A DNA stretch of 64,000 nucleotides from JAHEDH01 sp963753285 (GTDB lineage Bacteria > Actinomycetota > Acidimicrobiia > Spongiisociales > ZC4RG35). The notes under the pieces were generated by a model. It was not told the DNA's origin. It was given only the letters and a program-made list of their open reading frames with translations, and searched no databases. The position numbers and the translations under genes are program-made. The first letter of the stretch is position 1; every line of letters begins with the position of its first letter. Positions 8,738 through 16,706 of this stretch are shown piece by piece. The stretch is from assembly GCA_963753285.1 (NCBI GenBank), contig CAVWBT010000005.1, forward strand, positions 62,001-126,000, given 5' to 3'.

Positions 8738-10909
8738 GTGAGCGCTGCCGGGGGCGGTTCCGACCAGGTTCGGTTCGGCTCCCTGCTGGCCGGCCTCGAG
8801 AATGCGACCAATCGGGTCGAAAGCCCGATTCGTCGCTTCGTCGGTTCGAACCGGCTCAATCCACTCCCGCACGCCGGCACGATCAGCGTCTTCCTGCTCA
8901 TCGTCGTGACGATCACCGGGCTCTACATCACGCTGTTCTTCGAGTTCGGTTTCGAAGACTCGTACAGCTCTGTTGCTGCGATGGAGGGTCATCCGATCCA
9001 GCGTGTGATGCGAAGCATCCATCGAGTGTCGAGCGCGATGCTCGTCGTGACGACCATCGTCCACGGCTGGAGGACCTTCGTGGCGAAGCGTTTCACGGCG
9101 AGCCGCCGTTTTCGCTGGCTGACGGGCATGTTGGCGCTTGTGGTCGTGTGGCTCGCCGGTGTCACGGGTTACTGGCTGATCTGGGATGTTCGCGCCCAGG
9201 CGATCACCGAGACCCTCGTCGATCTCGTATCGCCGGTCTTCGGGTCGCTGCCCGTGGCCGTGGCGACTCCGGGGGATAGCGGATGGGTTCCTCTGTTCCT
9301 GATCTGGATCGCGCATCTGGCGCTCACCGCGGTAGTCGGATGGGCGCTCTGGCGTCATCTCCGCAAAGCCCGATTCGATTGGCTGCCTCCCCACCGTTGG
9401 ATGTGGGTCATGGGAGGGGCGTTGATCGTGGCGGCGATCCTGTTCCCCTCGGGGATGCTCGATCAGGCGAACCCATTGCTCGATCCCGGCGCCATGGTGC
9501 TCGATCCCTACGTGATGTTCCTGCTGCCGATCCTCGGGTCTCAGTGGGGCCCTCCTCTCGCGTCCGCGGCGGTGTTGATCACGATCGTGGTGGCGGCGCT
9601 CCCGTGGGCGGTCAGGCGCGAGGAGCCGCCGGTCGCCGTCATCTCCGAAACCGCCTGCACCGGCTGTGAGCTCTGTGTGATCGACTGTCCCTACCTGGCG
9701 TTGTCGATGACGCCTGACGGCTCGTTGGCGGTGGTGGACGCCGAGAAGTGTGTCGGATGTGGCATCTGTCTGGGATCGTGCGCCTTCGGGGCGATCTCGG
9801 GGCTGGGCGGGGTGTCGATCTCCGGTGGCTCCGAGCCCGTCGCCGACGGCGGCGGGGACGTTGTGATCGTGTGTTCCAGGGAGCTTCGGCTCGCCCGGTT
9901 CCCCGAAGACGTCATCGTCAGGGAGGTGGAGTGCACCGGAGCCGTCAGCCCGCTCACGATCGGCGAGGCCGCCAAGGCCGGAACCATCGTTCACGTCATC
10001 GGTTGTGCCCCTGGCGAGTGTTCGTACCGCACGGGCAACACGCTCGCCTCCTTGCGGCTCACCGGCGAACGCCAGCCGATGCTTCCCCGACGGTGGCGGT
10101 CGGGCGTCACCCAGGACTGGGCAGCCCCGGACGACCTGCGGGATCTGATCGACCATCCCGGTGTCCACGCTGAGCTCGAGTCCGTGCCCGTCGGCAAGGC
10201 GCCTGCGATTCGGATGGGCGCAGTCGTGCTCGCGTCGGTGCTCCTGGTCGGAGCGACCAGTGCCAGTATCGGATTCGATCCCGGGACCGACGATTCCACG
10301 GTGAGGGTGGTCGTCGATCATCGTGACGGCGCAGTGATCGGCGGGTTCGACCAACCTGTCTCCGGGGCGCTCTCGGTGGCGATCGAGCGGGACGGCCAGA
10401 TGGCCGAGGAGGTCGACCTGGGAGCCGAGGGCCGATTCACCGAGGTGATCGACGTCCGGCTCCCGGCAGGACGATCCGACCTCGTCGTGGAGTTGCTCAC
10501 CGCCGGCGATCGATTCCCGCTCTTTGCCGATTCGGTCGACCTGCGGCCGGGCGAGCGGTTCGTCGTAGAGGCCATCGACGTGCTCCCGTCACCGGGAGCG
10601 CAACTCGGCCAGGACATCTTCGAAGGATCCGGCATGTCGGCCCAGGCAGGGTGTCAGATCTGCCATTCGCTGGAGCCGGGCCGTCAACTGGTCGGCCCCT
10701 CCCTCGCCGGGATCGCCGTCACTGCCCAGAGCCGCGTGCCCGGTCTGTCGGCGGAGGAGTACCTCCGCGAATCGATCCTCGATCCGGACGCCTACATCGT
10801 CGAGGGATATCGTTCCGGGCAGATGCTCCCGATCTACGAAGAACAGCTGACCGAGGACGAGGTCGGCGCCCTCGTCCAGTATCTGTTGACTCTCGAAGGC
10901 TCGCCGTGA
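8738..10909 (+). CDS. Fusion: four-His cytochrome b / 2x[4Fe-4S] ferredoxin / MvhD-like domain / cytochrome c
   Basis: A 723-residue multidomain redox protein starting with GTG behind a GAGGGG ribosome site. Residues about 40-300: cytochrome b-like helices with two His pairs, each 14 apart (HRVSSAMLVVTTIVH and HLALTAVVGWALWRH), as in bc1 cytochrome b. About 305-350: two ferredoxin motifs CTGCELCVIDCP and CVGCGICLGSC. About 370-450: an MvhD/FlpD-like domain with ECTGAVSP and GCAPGECSYRTGN, although the usual first CxxC is reduced to one Cys. Next come a further helix, a beta-rich stretch, and a cytochrome c with CQICH (Cys about 638) and a GQMLPIY Met. Electrons could pass across the membrane through one polypeptide. 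Direction and partner are unknown; position ties it to the ba3/bc system. Confidence 0.85.
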   Translation: MSAAGGGSDQVRFGSLLAGLENATNRVESPIRRFVGSNRLNPLPHAGTISVFLLIVVTITGLYITLFFEFGFEDSYSSVAAMEGHPIQRVMRSIHRVSSAMLVVTTIVHGWRTFVAKRFTASRRFRWLTGMLALVVVWLAGVTGYWLIWDVRAQAITETLVDLVSPVFGSLPVAVATPGDSGWVPLFLIWIAHLALTAVVGWALWRHLRKARFDWLPPHRWMWVMGGALIVAAILFPSGMLDQANPLLDPGAMVLDPYVMFLLPILGSQWGPPLASAAVLITIVVAALPWAVRREEPPVAVISETACTGCELCVIDCPYLALSMTPDGSLAVVDAEKCVGCGICLGSCAFGAISGLGGVSISGGSEPVADGGGDVVIVCSRELRLARFPEDVIVREVECTGAVSPLTIGEAAKAGTIVHVIGCAPGECSYRTGNTLASLRLTGERQPMLPRRWRSGVTQDWAAPDDLRDLIDHPGVHAELESVPVGKAPAIRMGAVVLASVLLVGATSASIGFDPGTDDSTVRVVVDHRDGAVIGGFDQPVSGALSVAIERDGQMAEEVDLGAEGRFTEVIDVRLPAGRSDLVVELLTAGDRFPLFADSVDLRPGERFVVEAIDVLPSPGAQLGQDIFEGSGMSAQAGCQICHSLEPGRQLVGPSLAGIAVTAQSRVPGLSAEEYLRESILDPDAYIVEGYRSGQMLPIYEEQLTEDEVGALVQYLLTLEGSP

Positions 10910-11271
10910 GACGGATCGTCCTGCTCGTCGCTCTGTTCACAGTCGTTTCGTGTGGGGGAAATGGCGAAGTCGGTGCCGCGGGTGAGGAGTTGTTCGCATC
11001 GGCGGTTCTCGGTGGACAGGCCGGATGTGTGACGTGTCACTCGCTGGAGCCTGGTCGCGTGGTGGTCGGACCATCGCTCGCCGGCGTCGGGGAGCGAGCA
11101 GCGACCCGTGTCCCCGGTCAGTCGGCTCGCGATTACCTGCGAACATCGATTGTCATGCCGGACAGCTACGTCGTCGATGGTTTCGATCCGGGACGGATGC
11201 CGTCGAACTGGGGGGACGTGCTCAGCGACACCGAGATCGACGCGCTCGTCGACTACCTGGAGGGTATATGA
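10906..11271 (+). CDS. Lipoprotein cytochrome c
   Basis: Small secreted cytochrome of 121 residues: signal with lipobox VVSC (Cys16), one heme motif CVTCH (Cys41, Cys44, His45), and Met in GRMPSNW as probable ligand. Strikingly similar in its CHSLEPGR, VGPSLAGV and VPGQSARDYLR segments to the C-terminal cytochrome domain of the preceding fusion protein, so the two arose by duplication. GTG start overlaps the fusion gene stop (GTGA). A candidate electron carrier to CuA. Confidence 0.87.
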   Translation: MRRIVLLVALFTVVSCGGNGEVGAAGEELFASAVLGGQAGCVTCHSLEPGRVVVGPSLAGVGERAATRVPGQSARDYLRTSIVMPDSYVVDGFDPGRMPSNWGDVLSDTEIDALVDYLEGI

Positions 11272-11276
11272 GCCAC

Positions 11277-11678
11277 TCAGCCCGTCGGGATGATCTCCTC
11301 GGTCCCGACGCCGTCGGTTCCATCGATGAGTCGTTCACCGATGAGCCAGCCGTCGTCGGTGATGACGTACTCGGCCGTCCCGCTACTGCCGGCGCGGGCT
11401 CCGACCTCGGACTGCCACTCGACCACGAGGCGGTCGCCGGTCTTGGTACCAGTTCCGCTCTGAATGGAGCCGGTGACGATCCACGACAGAACGAACTCGT
11501 CGGGATCCTGGGTTTCGCCGATGACGACGGTTCCCGAGTACTCGATGCCGACGGGATCGACGCCGTTCACGACGTAGGTTCCGGCGAGACCGTCTCCGAC
11601 CTCGACCTGGGAACCGGGAACGGTGCAGGCGGTGGCGAGGAGGGCGATCAACGAGAGGGTGGCGAGAACACGAGCCAT
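11277..11678 (-). CDS. Hypothetical lipoprotein, antiparallel within the oxidase operon
   Basis: A 133-residue secreted protein with signal peptide and lipobox-like LLATAC. The mature domain is beta-rich (GTYVVNGVDPVG..YSGTVVI), resembling small beta-barrel lipoproteins of unknown function. It lies on the opposite strand between the small cytochrome c and the SCO-like gene, so it interrupts the oxidase operon. Its ATG at 11678 leaves almost no room for the start of the diverging SCO-like gene. Confidence 0.65.
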   Translation of the reverse strand: MARVLATLSLIALLATACTVPGSQVEVGDGLAGTYVVNGVDPVGIEYSGTVVIGETQDPDEFVLSWIVTGSIQSGTGTKTGDRLVVEWQSEVGARAGSSGTAEYVITDDGWLIGERLIDGTDGVGTEEIIPTG

Positions 11679-11705
11679 GCGGCGCCGGAGTCTATCGACC
11701 TCAAC

Positions 11706-12371
11706 CTGCCCCGCTGGGCGAAGCGGGCGCTGGTGGGGTTGGCGGCGGTGCTCGCTTCGGTCCTCGCCTTCGCCGTGTTCGAGCCGATCCAGGTGTTGCC
11801 ACGAATTCGACTCGCCCCCGGTTTCACGATGGTCGACCAATCCGGGGCGACGTTCACGAGCGAAGACGGCAGAGGAGCGGTCACGCTGTACACGTTCACC
11901 AACGGCGACTGCGGCGACGAATGCTCGGCCACGAACCAGACCATGTCCGAAATCGCCTCACGCGCAGCGGACGAGGTCGATCTGGCCGCCATCGATCTTC
12001 GGCTGGTCACGGTGTCGTTCGATGCCGATGCCGATCGCGACCGACTCGAGGAACTCGCCGAGGACTCGGGTGCGGATGGAGAGCTGTGGCGCTGGGCGGT
12101 ACTGGCCCCCGAGCACGTCGACACGGTCGTGGGATCGGGTTTCCGTGTGTACGTCGACGAACAGGCCGACGGCGATTTCGAGTTCGACCAGACCTTCGTG
12201 TTGGTGGACGGCTGGGGAGTCATCAGAGGTGAGTACCAGTACGCCACGCTGGCGTCGGACGCCGATCGGATCATCCGTCATATTGGTGTGCTCGAAGAGG
12301 AGATCCGCAACTCCCATGGTGTGGCGTCGTTCGCATACGAGGCCGCGCACGTCTTCCTGTGTTATCCCTGA
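11706..12371 (+). CDS. SCO1/SenC-like thioredoxin-fold protein (start uncertain)
   Basis: About 221 residues. One N-terminal anchor preceded by basic residues (PRWAKRAL), then a thioredoxin-like fold with CGDEC in the position of the SCO copper-binding CxxxC and a VTVSFDADADRDRL strand-loop typical of SCO proteins. No ATG, GTG or TTG lies in frame before the anchor. The CTG at 11706 would give a good signal-anchor; a GTG at 11733 would truncate it. The stop is secure, the start is not. Probably helps CuA assembly together with the next gene. Confidence 0.65.
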   Translation: MPRWAKRALVGLAAVLASVLAFAVFEPIQVLPRIRLAPGFTMVDQSGATFTSEDGRGAVTLYTFTNGDCGDECSATNQTMSEIASRAADEVDLAAIDLRLVTVSFDADADRDRLEELAEDSGADGELWRWAVLAPEHVDTVVGSGFRVYVDEQADGDFEFDQTFVLVDGWGVIRGEYQYATLASDADRIIRHIGVLEEEIRNSHGVASFAYEAAHVFLCYP

Positions 12372-12386
12372 ACGAAAGGCCATGAG

Positions 12387-13034
12387 ATGACGACAACGAT
12401 CGAACGCAACGAAGACCCGGTCCGCCCTTCGAGACGAGGGATGGGGCGCTCGGAGTGGCTGATGGTCGCCGCCGTCGCCATCATCGGCGTCGGGCTCGGC
12501 ATCTTCCTGTTCCAGCCGCACACCTACGCGGGGACCGTGCTCCAGTCGCCGCGCCCTGCTCCTGCGCTCGAGGGTCTGACGTTCTCGAATGGTGAGCCGG
12601 CGGACCTCGAGGTCTTCGCCGGCGACGTGGTGCTGATGTATTTCGGGTACACCCACTGCCCCGACATCTGCCCGACCTCGATGGCGACGATCGCCCAGGC
12701 GAAGGAGATGCTCGGCGACGATGCCGATCGAGTGCACGGTGTCCTGGTGACGGTCGACCCCGAACGGGACTCCGCAGAGGCGCTCAATCGGTACCTCGGC
12801 AACTTCGACCGAAGCTTCCTCGGCGTCTACGGGCCCGAGGAGACGCTCATGACCACGGCGATGCTGTACGGCATCCACTCCGAGGTCCACGACGAGGCCG
12901 AGGAGCTCGGCTACACCGTCGACCACACCGGCACGATCATCGCCATCGGCCCCGACGGCCACGTCCGGGTTCTCTATTCGCACACCGTGGACGCCGGCGC
13001 CCTGTCGGCAGACCTCGCCGAACTGCTGGGGTAG
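12387..13034 (+). CDS. SCO1/SenC family copper chaperone
   Basis: A 215-residue membrane-anchored protein: helix at about 25-42, then a thioredoxin fold with the copper ligands Cys91 and Cys95 (THCPDICP) and His180 (VDHTG), and the conserved VTVDPERD loop. It delivers copper to CuA of subunit II and completes the oxidase operon. The TAG stop codon is part of a REP palindrome beginning at 13032. Confidence 0.92.
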   Translation: MTTTIERNEDPVRPSRRGMGRSEWLMVAAVAIIGVGLGIFLFQPHTYAGTVLQSPRPAPALEGLTFSNGEPADLEVFAGDVVLMYFGYTHCPDICPTSMATIAQAKEMLGDDADRVHGVLVTVDPERDSAEALNRYLGNFDRSFLGVYGPEETLMTTAMLYGIHSEVHDEAEELGYTVDHTGTIIAIGPDGHVRVLYSHTVDAGALSADLAELLG

Positions 13035-13178
13035 GGGCGACCGTTCGGGCGCCCGCGGCTCGGGCACCGTTCGCGCTCGGACCCGGTCCAGGCGCGTGAT
13101 CGTGTTCTGCGGTTCGCGCCTGTGGGTGGGTGTCGGGTGTGGTGTACTGCGTTGCGGGCGATGTGAACATCGCCCCTA
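13032..13178. repeat. REP/BIME element, left flank of RAYT
   Basis: Begins TAGGGGCGACCGTTCGGGCGCCC (near-perfect stem at 13035-13054), has the conserved internal block CCAGGCGCGTGATCGT, and ends with an inverted copy. The inverted copy is the 9-bp perfect palindrome GGGCGATGT-GA-ACATCGCCC (13156-13175), followed by CTA. Two head-to-head REPs around a spacer are the classic BIME layout. The leading TAG is the stop codon of the SCO gene. Confidence 0.75.
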
Positions 13179-13265
13179 CCGGCGCGCAATGGACGTGTGC
13201 CGGTCACGGGATGTGTCAGGGCGGTCATCTGGTCGCCTGCGAACCCGGCAGGGTGAACCTGGTTG

Positions 13266-13353
13266 AACCGGTCCAGGCGCATGATCGTGTTCTGCGGTTG
13301 CGCGCCTGTGGGTGGGTGTCGGGTGTGGTGTACTGCGTTGCGGGCGATGTGAA
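13266..13353. repeat. Partial, diverged copy of the REP/BIME element
   Basis: Repeats the internal block of the 13032 element nearly verbatim (CCAGGCGCATGATCGTGTT and TGGGTGGGTGTCGGGTGTGG) and the half-palindrome GGGCGATGTGAACGTCG. It lacks the left REP and has a decayed right one. The stretch between the two copies (13179-13265) contains no gene that I can support. Confidence 0.7.
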
Positions 13354-13382
13354 CGTCGAACCCTCCCTGCCGAGGGCACGAG

Positions 13383-13926
13383 TCAACGACTGCGCATCGG
13401 GTCCCAGCGCCACAACTCGGGGCCTCGTTCGACGTATCGGCACGCATCGCTGATGGATTGCTCTGTGCGGAGGACGGCTTCGTGAAAGCTTCGCTGCCAG
13501 ATCGGTTGCTTCGTGGCAACGAGGCCTTGCCGTCGGGCAGCCCGTGTGACTCCGGCCTCGAGGCCGCCGATCATCGATCCGAGGCTGTTGTCCTCCAGGC
13601 TGCCTTCTACGAGTTCATCGCACTCCCTCTCATGCGCCAACCAGATGACCATGTGCACGTGGTTCGGCATCACGATCGACTCCATCACCCCCGTTCGTTC
13701 TCGGCGCATCGGGAGCGCCTCGATCTCCTGTGCGACGAGGGCGCCGAGCGGGCTGTGTTCGACGGTGTCGGCAGAGCACGCGTCCCAAGGTCATTCGACG
13801 CAGATGGGTGACGATCGTCACGAGGTAGGCGCCTGAGACGTAGTTGCCGGTTGGCAGGCGAACGCTGCGGCGGGCGGGGAGGGGCTGTCGCACGCATCGA
13901 ACGTGACGGACCGCGTTGCCATGCAC
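13383..13926 (-). pseudogene. REP-associated tyrosine transposase (RAYT, Y1_Tnp), frameshifted
   Basis: The N-terminal part (RSVRLPTGNYVSGAYLVTIVTH) and the main part lie in different frames; dropping one base near 13785-13792 (a GGG run) joins them. Diagnostic features: the His-bearing metal motif MPNHVHMV, SPLGALVAQEIEAL before it, and the C-terminal IWQRSFHEAVLR with Tyr in DACRYVE as probable catalytic residue. About 180 residues in total, normal for RAYTs. It is flanked on both sides by REP palindromes, the expected substrate of such single-copy domesticated transposases. Confidence 0.85.
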
Positions 13927-13938
13927 AAGGGGGTTGGG

Positions 13939-14085
13939 TAGGGGCGACCGTTCGGTCGCCCGCGGTTCGGGTCGGGTGGCCTGGTCGACCCGGACCAGGC
14001 GCGTGATGGTTTCCTACGCTTTCGCGCTTGTGGTTGGCTGTCGGGTGTGGTGTGCTGCCGTTGCGAGCGATGGAACACCGCCCCG
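13939..14085. repeat. REP element, right flank of RAYT
   Basis: TAG followed by a perfect 8-bp stem GGGCGACC-GTTC-GGTCGCCC (13942-13961), GCGGTTCGGGTC, then the internal block ACCAGGCGCGTGATGG and a decayed distal half (GAGCGATGGAACACCGCCC). It lies just upstream of the transposase start. Confidence 0.75.
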
Positions 14086-14099
14086 ACCCCGCAGGTGCG

Positions 14100-15275
14100 C
14101 TACGACAGGTAGTCGGCGAGGCGGCGAAGGCCGCGGACGAGGTCTTCGTCGGAGAGGGCGTAGGACAGCCGGGCGTACCCGGGGGCCCCGAAGGCCTCTC
14201 CCGGGACGATCGCCACCTCGGCCTTCTCCAACACGTCCGCAGCCAGGTCGAGCGTCGACGTATGGCCTGTCTTGGCCATGGCCCCTGTGAAGTCGGGGAA
14301 ACAGTAGAACGCCCCATGCGGCTCGGTGCATTCGACACCGTCGATGGCATTCAGCATCTCGACCATGGTCTTGCGGCGCCGGTCGAACGCCTCACGCATC
14401 TTCCATGCTTCGTCGAGCGGTCCGGTCACTGCGGCGAGAGCGGCCCGCTGGCTGACGTTCGCCACGTTCGATGTGAGATGAGACTGATGGTTGGCGGCAG
14501 CCTTGACGACGTCGTTCGGTCCGATCATCCATCCGACCCGCCATCCGGTCATCGCGAACGTCTTGGCGACACCGTTGACGATCACCCAACGGTCCTCGAG
14601 CGCCGGCACGCCGGCGATCGACGTGAACGCTGCGTCCCCATAGACGAGGTGCTGGTAGATCTCGTCGGTCACGACCCAGATCCCGCGCTCGCCGGCCCAC
14701 TGGCCGATGGCTGCGGTCTCCTCGGCCGAATAGACCGCGCCGGTCGGGTTCGATGGCGACGTGAAGACCAGCATCTTGGTGCGGTCCGTGGCGGCGGCTT
14801 CGAGCTGATCGACGGTGGCCTTGAATCCGCTTGCCCCGTCGGTCGAGACCGGAACGGGAACACCGCCCGCGAGCTTGATCGCCTCGGGGTACGTCACCCA
14901 GTAGGGGGCGGGCACGATCGCCTCGTCGCCGGGATCGAGAAGGGCGGCGAACGCCTGGAACACGGCCTGCTTGCCGCCGTTCGTCACGAGAATCCTGCTG
15001 GGGTCGACCGTGACGCCCGAGTCCCGCGCCGTCACGTCGACGAGTGCTTCACGAAGCTCCGGCAGTCCGGCGTTGGCCGAGTACTTGTGGTTCTTCGGAT
15101 CTCTGACTGCTTCGGCAGCGGCCTCGACGATGTGTGCCGGGGTCGGGAAGTCCGGTTCGCCTGCTCCGTAGGAGACGACGTCGCGGCCTTCGGTGCGCAT
15201 GATCTTCGCGCGGTTGGAGATCGCCATGGTGGCGGACTCGGCGATGGATCCGAGGCGTTGGGAGACACGTGCCAT
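14100..15275 (-). CDS. Class I/II aminotransferase, aspartate aminotransferase-like
   Basis: PLP-dependent aminotransferase, 391 residues, full length for the I-gamma group that includes Thermus aspartate/prephenate aminotransferase. Motifs: YGAGEPDFPTP at the N-terminus, NPTGAVYS, the cofactor-binding Asp/Tyr in TDEIYQHLVYG, the PLP Lys in NGVAKTFAMTGWRVGW, and the C-terminal substrate Arg in APGYARLSYAL. Likely transfers amino groups between aspartate (or an aromatic amino acid) and 2-oxoglutarate. Monocistronic: a terminator separates it from the upstream gene. Confidence 0.9.
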   Translation of the reverse strand: MARVSQRLGSIAESATMAISNRAKIMRTEGRDVVSYGAGEPDFPTPAHIVEAAAEAVRDPKNHKYSANAGLPELREALVDVTARDSGVTVDPSRILVTNGGKQAVFQAFAALLDPGDEAIVPAPYWVTYPEAIKLAGGVPVPVSTDGASGFKATVDQLEAAATDRTKMLVFTSPSNPTGAVYSAEETAAIGQWAGERGIWVVTDEIYQHLVYGDAAFTSIAGVPALEDRWVIVNGVAKTFAMTGWRVGWMIGPNDVVKAAANHQSHLTSNVANVSQRAALAAVTGPLDEAWKMREAFDRRRKTMVEMLNAIDGVECTEPHGAFYCFPDFTGAMAKTGHTSTLDLAADVLEKAEVAIVPGEAFGAPGYARLSYALSDEDLVRGLRRLADYLS

Positions 15276-15321
15276 GATCGTTGGACCTTCGAGTTGGGTT
15301 GCCCCAGACGATACCCCGGAC

Positions 15322-15354
15322 AGACAAAAGGGCCGCCCCGATGTGGGGCGACCC
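15322..15354 (-). terminator. Rho-independent terminator (minus strand)
   Basis: Read on the minus strand: GGGTCGCCCC-acatc-GGGGCGGCCC (stem 15345-15354 with 15330-15339), followed by CTTTTGTC. It would end transcripts of the coiled-coil gene before the aminotransferase start. One mismatch in the stem. Confidence 0.7.
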
Positions 15355-15376
15355 TCGACGCTTCGACTCGTCCGGA

Positions 15377-15795
15377 TCAGGTCGTGGTGTCTTTCACGTC
15401 CTCGACGGTCTCTTCGACTGCTTCCTTCACATCGCTCGCAGCCTCCGAAGCGGCCTCCTTGGCCTCCTCGGCGACCCCGCCGGCGGCTTCCTGTGCGTCG
15501 GATGCGGCTTCGGTGACGGTCTCCTTGGCGGCCTCGGCCTTCTCCTTGGTGTCGCCTCGCATCTCGTCGACGCGATCCTCGACCTTCTCCCAGGCGCCCT
15601 TGGCGCTTTCCTTGGCCTTGTCGACCATCGGAGCGGCCTTCTCGCTCAGCTCGGCGGTCTCTTCCTTGACCTTCTGCACGTCTCCTTGGCGGTCTCCTTG
15701 GCCTTGTCGACCATCGGAGCGGCCTTCTCGCCCAGCTCGGCCGCCTCTTCCTTGGCCTTCCCGAAGATTCCCTTGATCGTGTCCATCAGTCCCAT
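15377..15795 (-). pseudogene. Ala/Glu/Lys-rich helical (LEA/apolipoprotein-like) protein, frameshifted
   Basis: Reads MGLMDTIKGIFGKAKEEAAE from 15795 (good AAAGGAG ribosome site), then runs out of frame near 15680. Supplying one base in ACGTGCAG joins it to a second frame that continues to 15377, about 139 residues. The block AELxEKAAPMVDKAKE occurs twice, an internal duplication of roughly 30 residues. The rest is 11-mer-like amphipathic helix rich in Ala, Glu, Lys, as in LEA and apolipoprotein-like stress proteins. No enzyme motif. Function may be desiccation or membrane protection (inference). Whether the single-base loss is real is uncertain. Confidence 0.65.
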
Positions 15796-15836
15796 GGATG
15801 GCTCCTTTCTCTGTGCCCCGAGGGTATCGCAGAAAC

Positions 15837-16706
15837 TCAGCCCTCGTCTCGGTACCGGAAGATATCGACGATTCGGCCGTCGGGGTCGAGCAGCAGGGCG
15901 GTGTCGCCGCCGTTGTTCCACACCGGACGATCGTTGCACCAGGTCAGCCGATCGGCGGCTGGTTGGCACCCGACGACGATCTCGATCTCGGCTCCGGAAG
16001 CGATGGTCGTCCCGGTGGGAAACTCGAAGCGATTGGCCGTCGACTCGTCTCTCAGCACCCAGCCCGACAAGTCTTGACTCGCCCCGGTTCGATTTCGGAT
16101 GACCACCCGCTCCTGATCGAGGGCTTCTTCGTCGCGCCCCGGTGGGTTCGGGTCGACGGAGAGGATGACGACCTCGGGGACCGGCCCGGTGCCACACGAT
16201 GTCGGGTCCCAGATCCCGGCACCCAGGGTGCGGGCCCGCTCCTCGGCGGCGAGTACGAGACCATCGATCGGTGACTCGGCCGCCAGCGGGATGGCGAGAC
16301 CGTCGGCGACCTGGGTCACGTTCACCGGGACGCCGCCGGCTGTGACGATGCCGAGCAACCGGTCGAACTGGTCGAACTCGACGCCGGCGATTTGGACGGG
16401 TCCCGAGGCGAGCACCTCCTCGAGGCGTTCCTTTGATTCGCCACCGAGGCACTCGTCGCGTTCAGGGGCGTTGATCCCCTGAAGGCGGACCTCGGTCTCG
16501 ATCCCGTCGATGATCGCTTCGAGCGAGTCACCGTCGAGCACCCGGAGCACCTGGGCGTCGACGAGGTCGAGGCCCAGTTCCTCGATGCTCTCGGATGCGG
16601 ACGTGGCGGGCAGCAGTGGGCCGGGGAAGTCGGGGTCGGAGATGATCTCGACGCACGCTGACAGCGTGACGGCGAGCGCGAGGCTCGCAACGAGTGAACG
16701 GCTCAT
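15837..16706 (-). CDS. Secreted thermonuclease-like protein with lamin-tail domain
   Basis: A 289-residue lipoprotein (lipobox LSAC). Residues about 50-165 form a staphylococcal-nuclease domain: LRVLDGDSLEAII, EVRLQGINAPE and RTLGAGIW match the family, with Asp/Arg/Glu catalytic positions largely present. The C-terminal about 100 residues (VVIRNRTGASQDLSGWVLRD to DGRIVDIFRYRD) are a lamin-tail (LTD) beta-sandwich, common on extracellular nucleases. Probably degrades external DNA for nutrition or biofilm turnover. Start at 16706 chosen for the signal peptide; its 5' end overlaps the next oxidoreductase gene by 4 bp. Confidence 0.82.
   Translation of the reverse strand: MSRSLVASLALAVTLSACVEIISDPDFPGPLLPATSASESIEELGLDLVDAQVLRVLDGDSLEAIIDGIETEVRLQGINAPERDECLGGESKERLEEVLASGPVQIAGVEFDQFDRLLGIVTAGGVPVNVTQVADGLAIPLAAESPIDGLVLAAEERARTLGAGIWDPTSCGTGPVPEVVILSVDPNPPGRDEEALDQERVVIRNRTGASQDLSGWVLRDESTANRFEFPTGTTIASGAEIEIVVGCQPAADRLTWCNDRPVWNNGGDTALLLDPDGRIVDIFRYRDEG

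Noticed and set aside
11623..12390. Arg/Ser-rich frame starting with ATG 11677 as the real gene
   Set aside because: Composition is that of a shadow frame; the overlapping frame has a membrane anchor, the CxxxC site and SCO-like strands.
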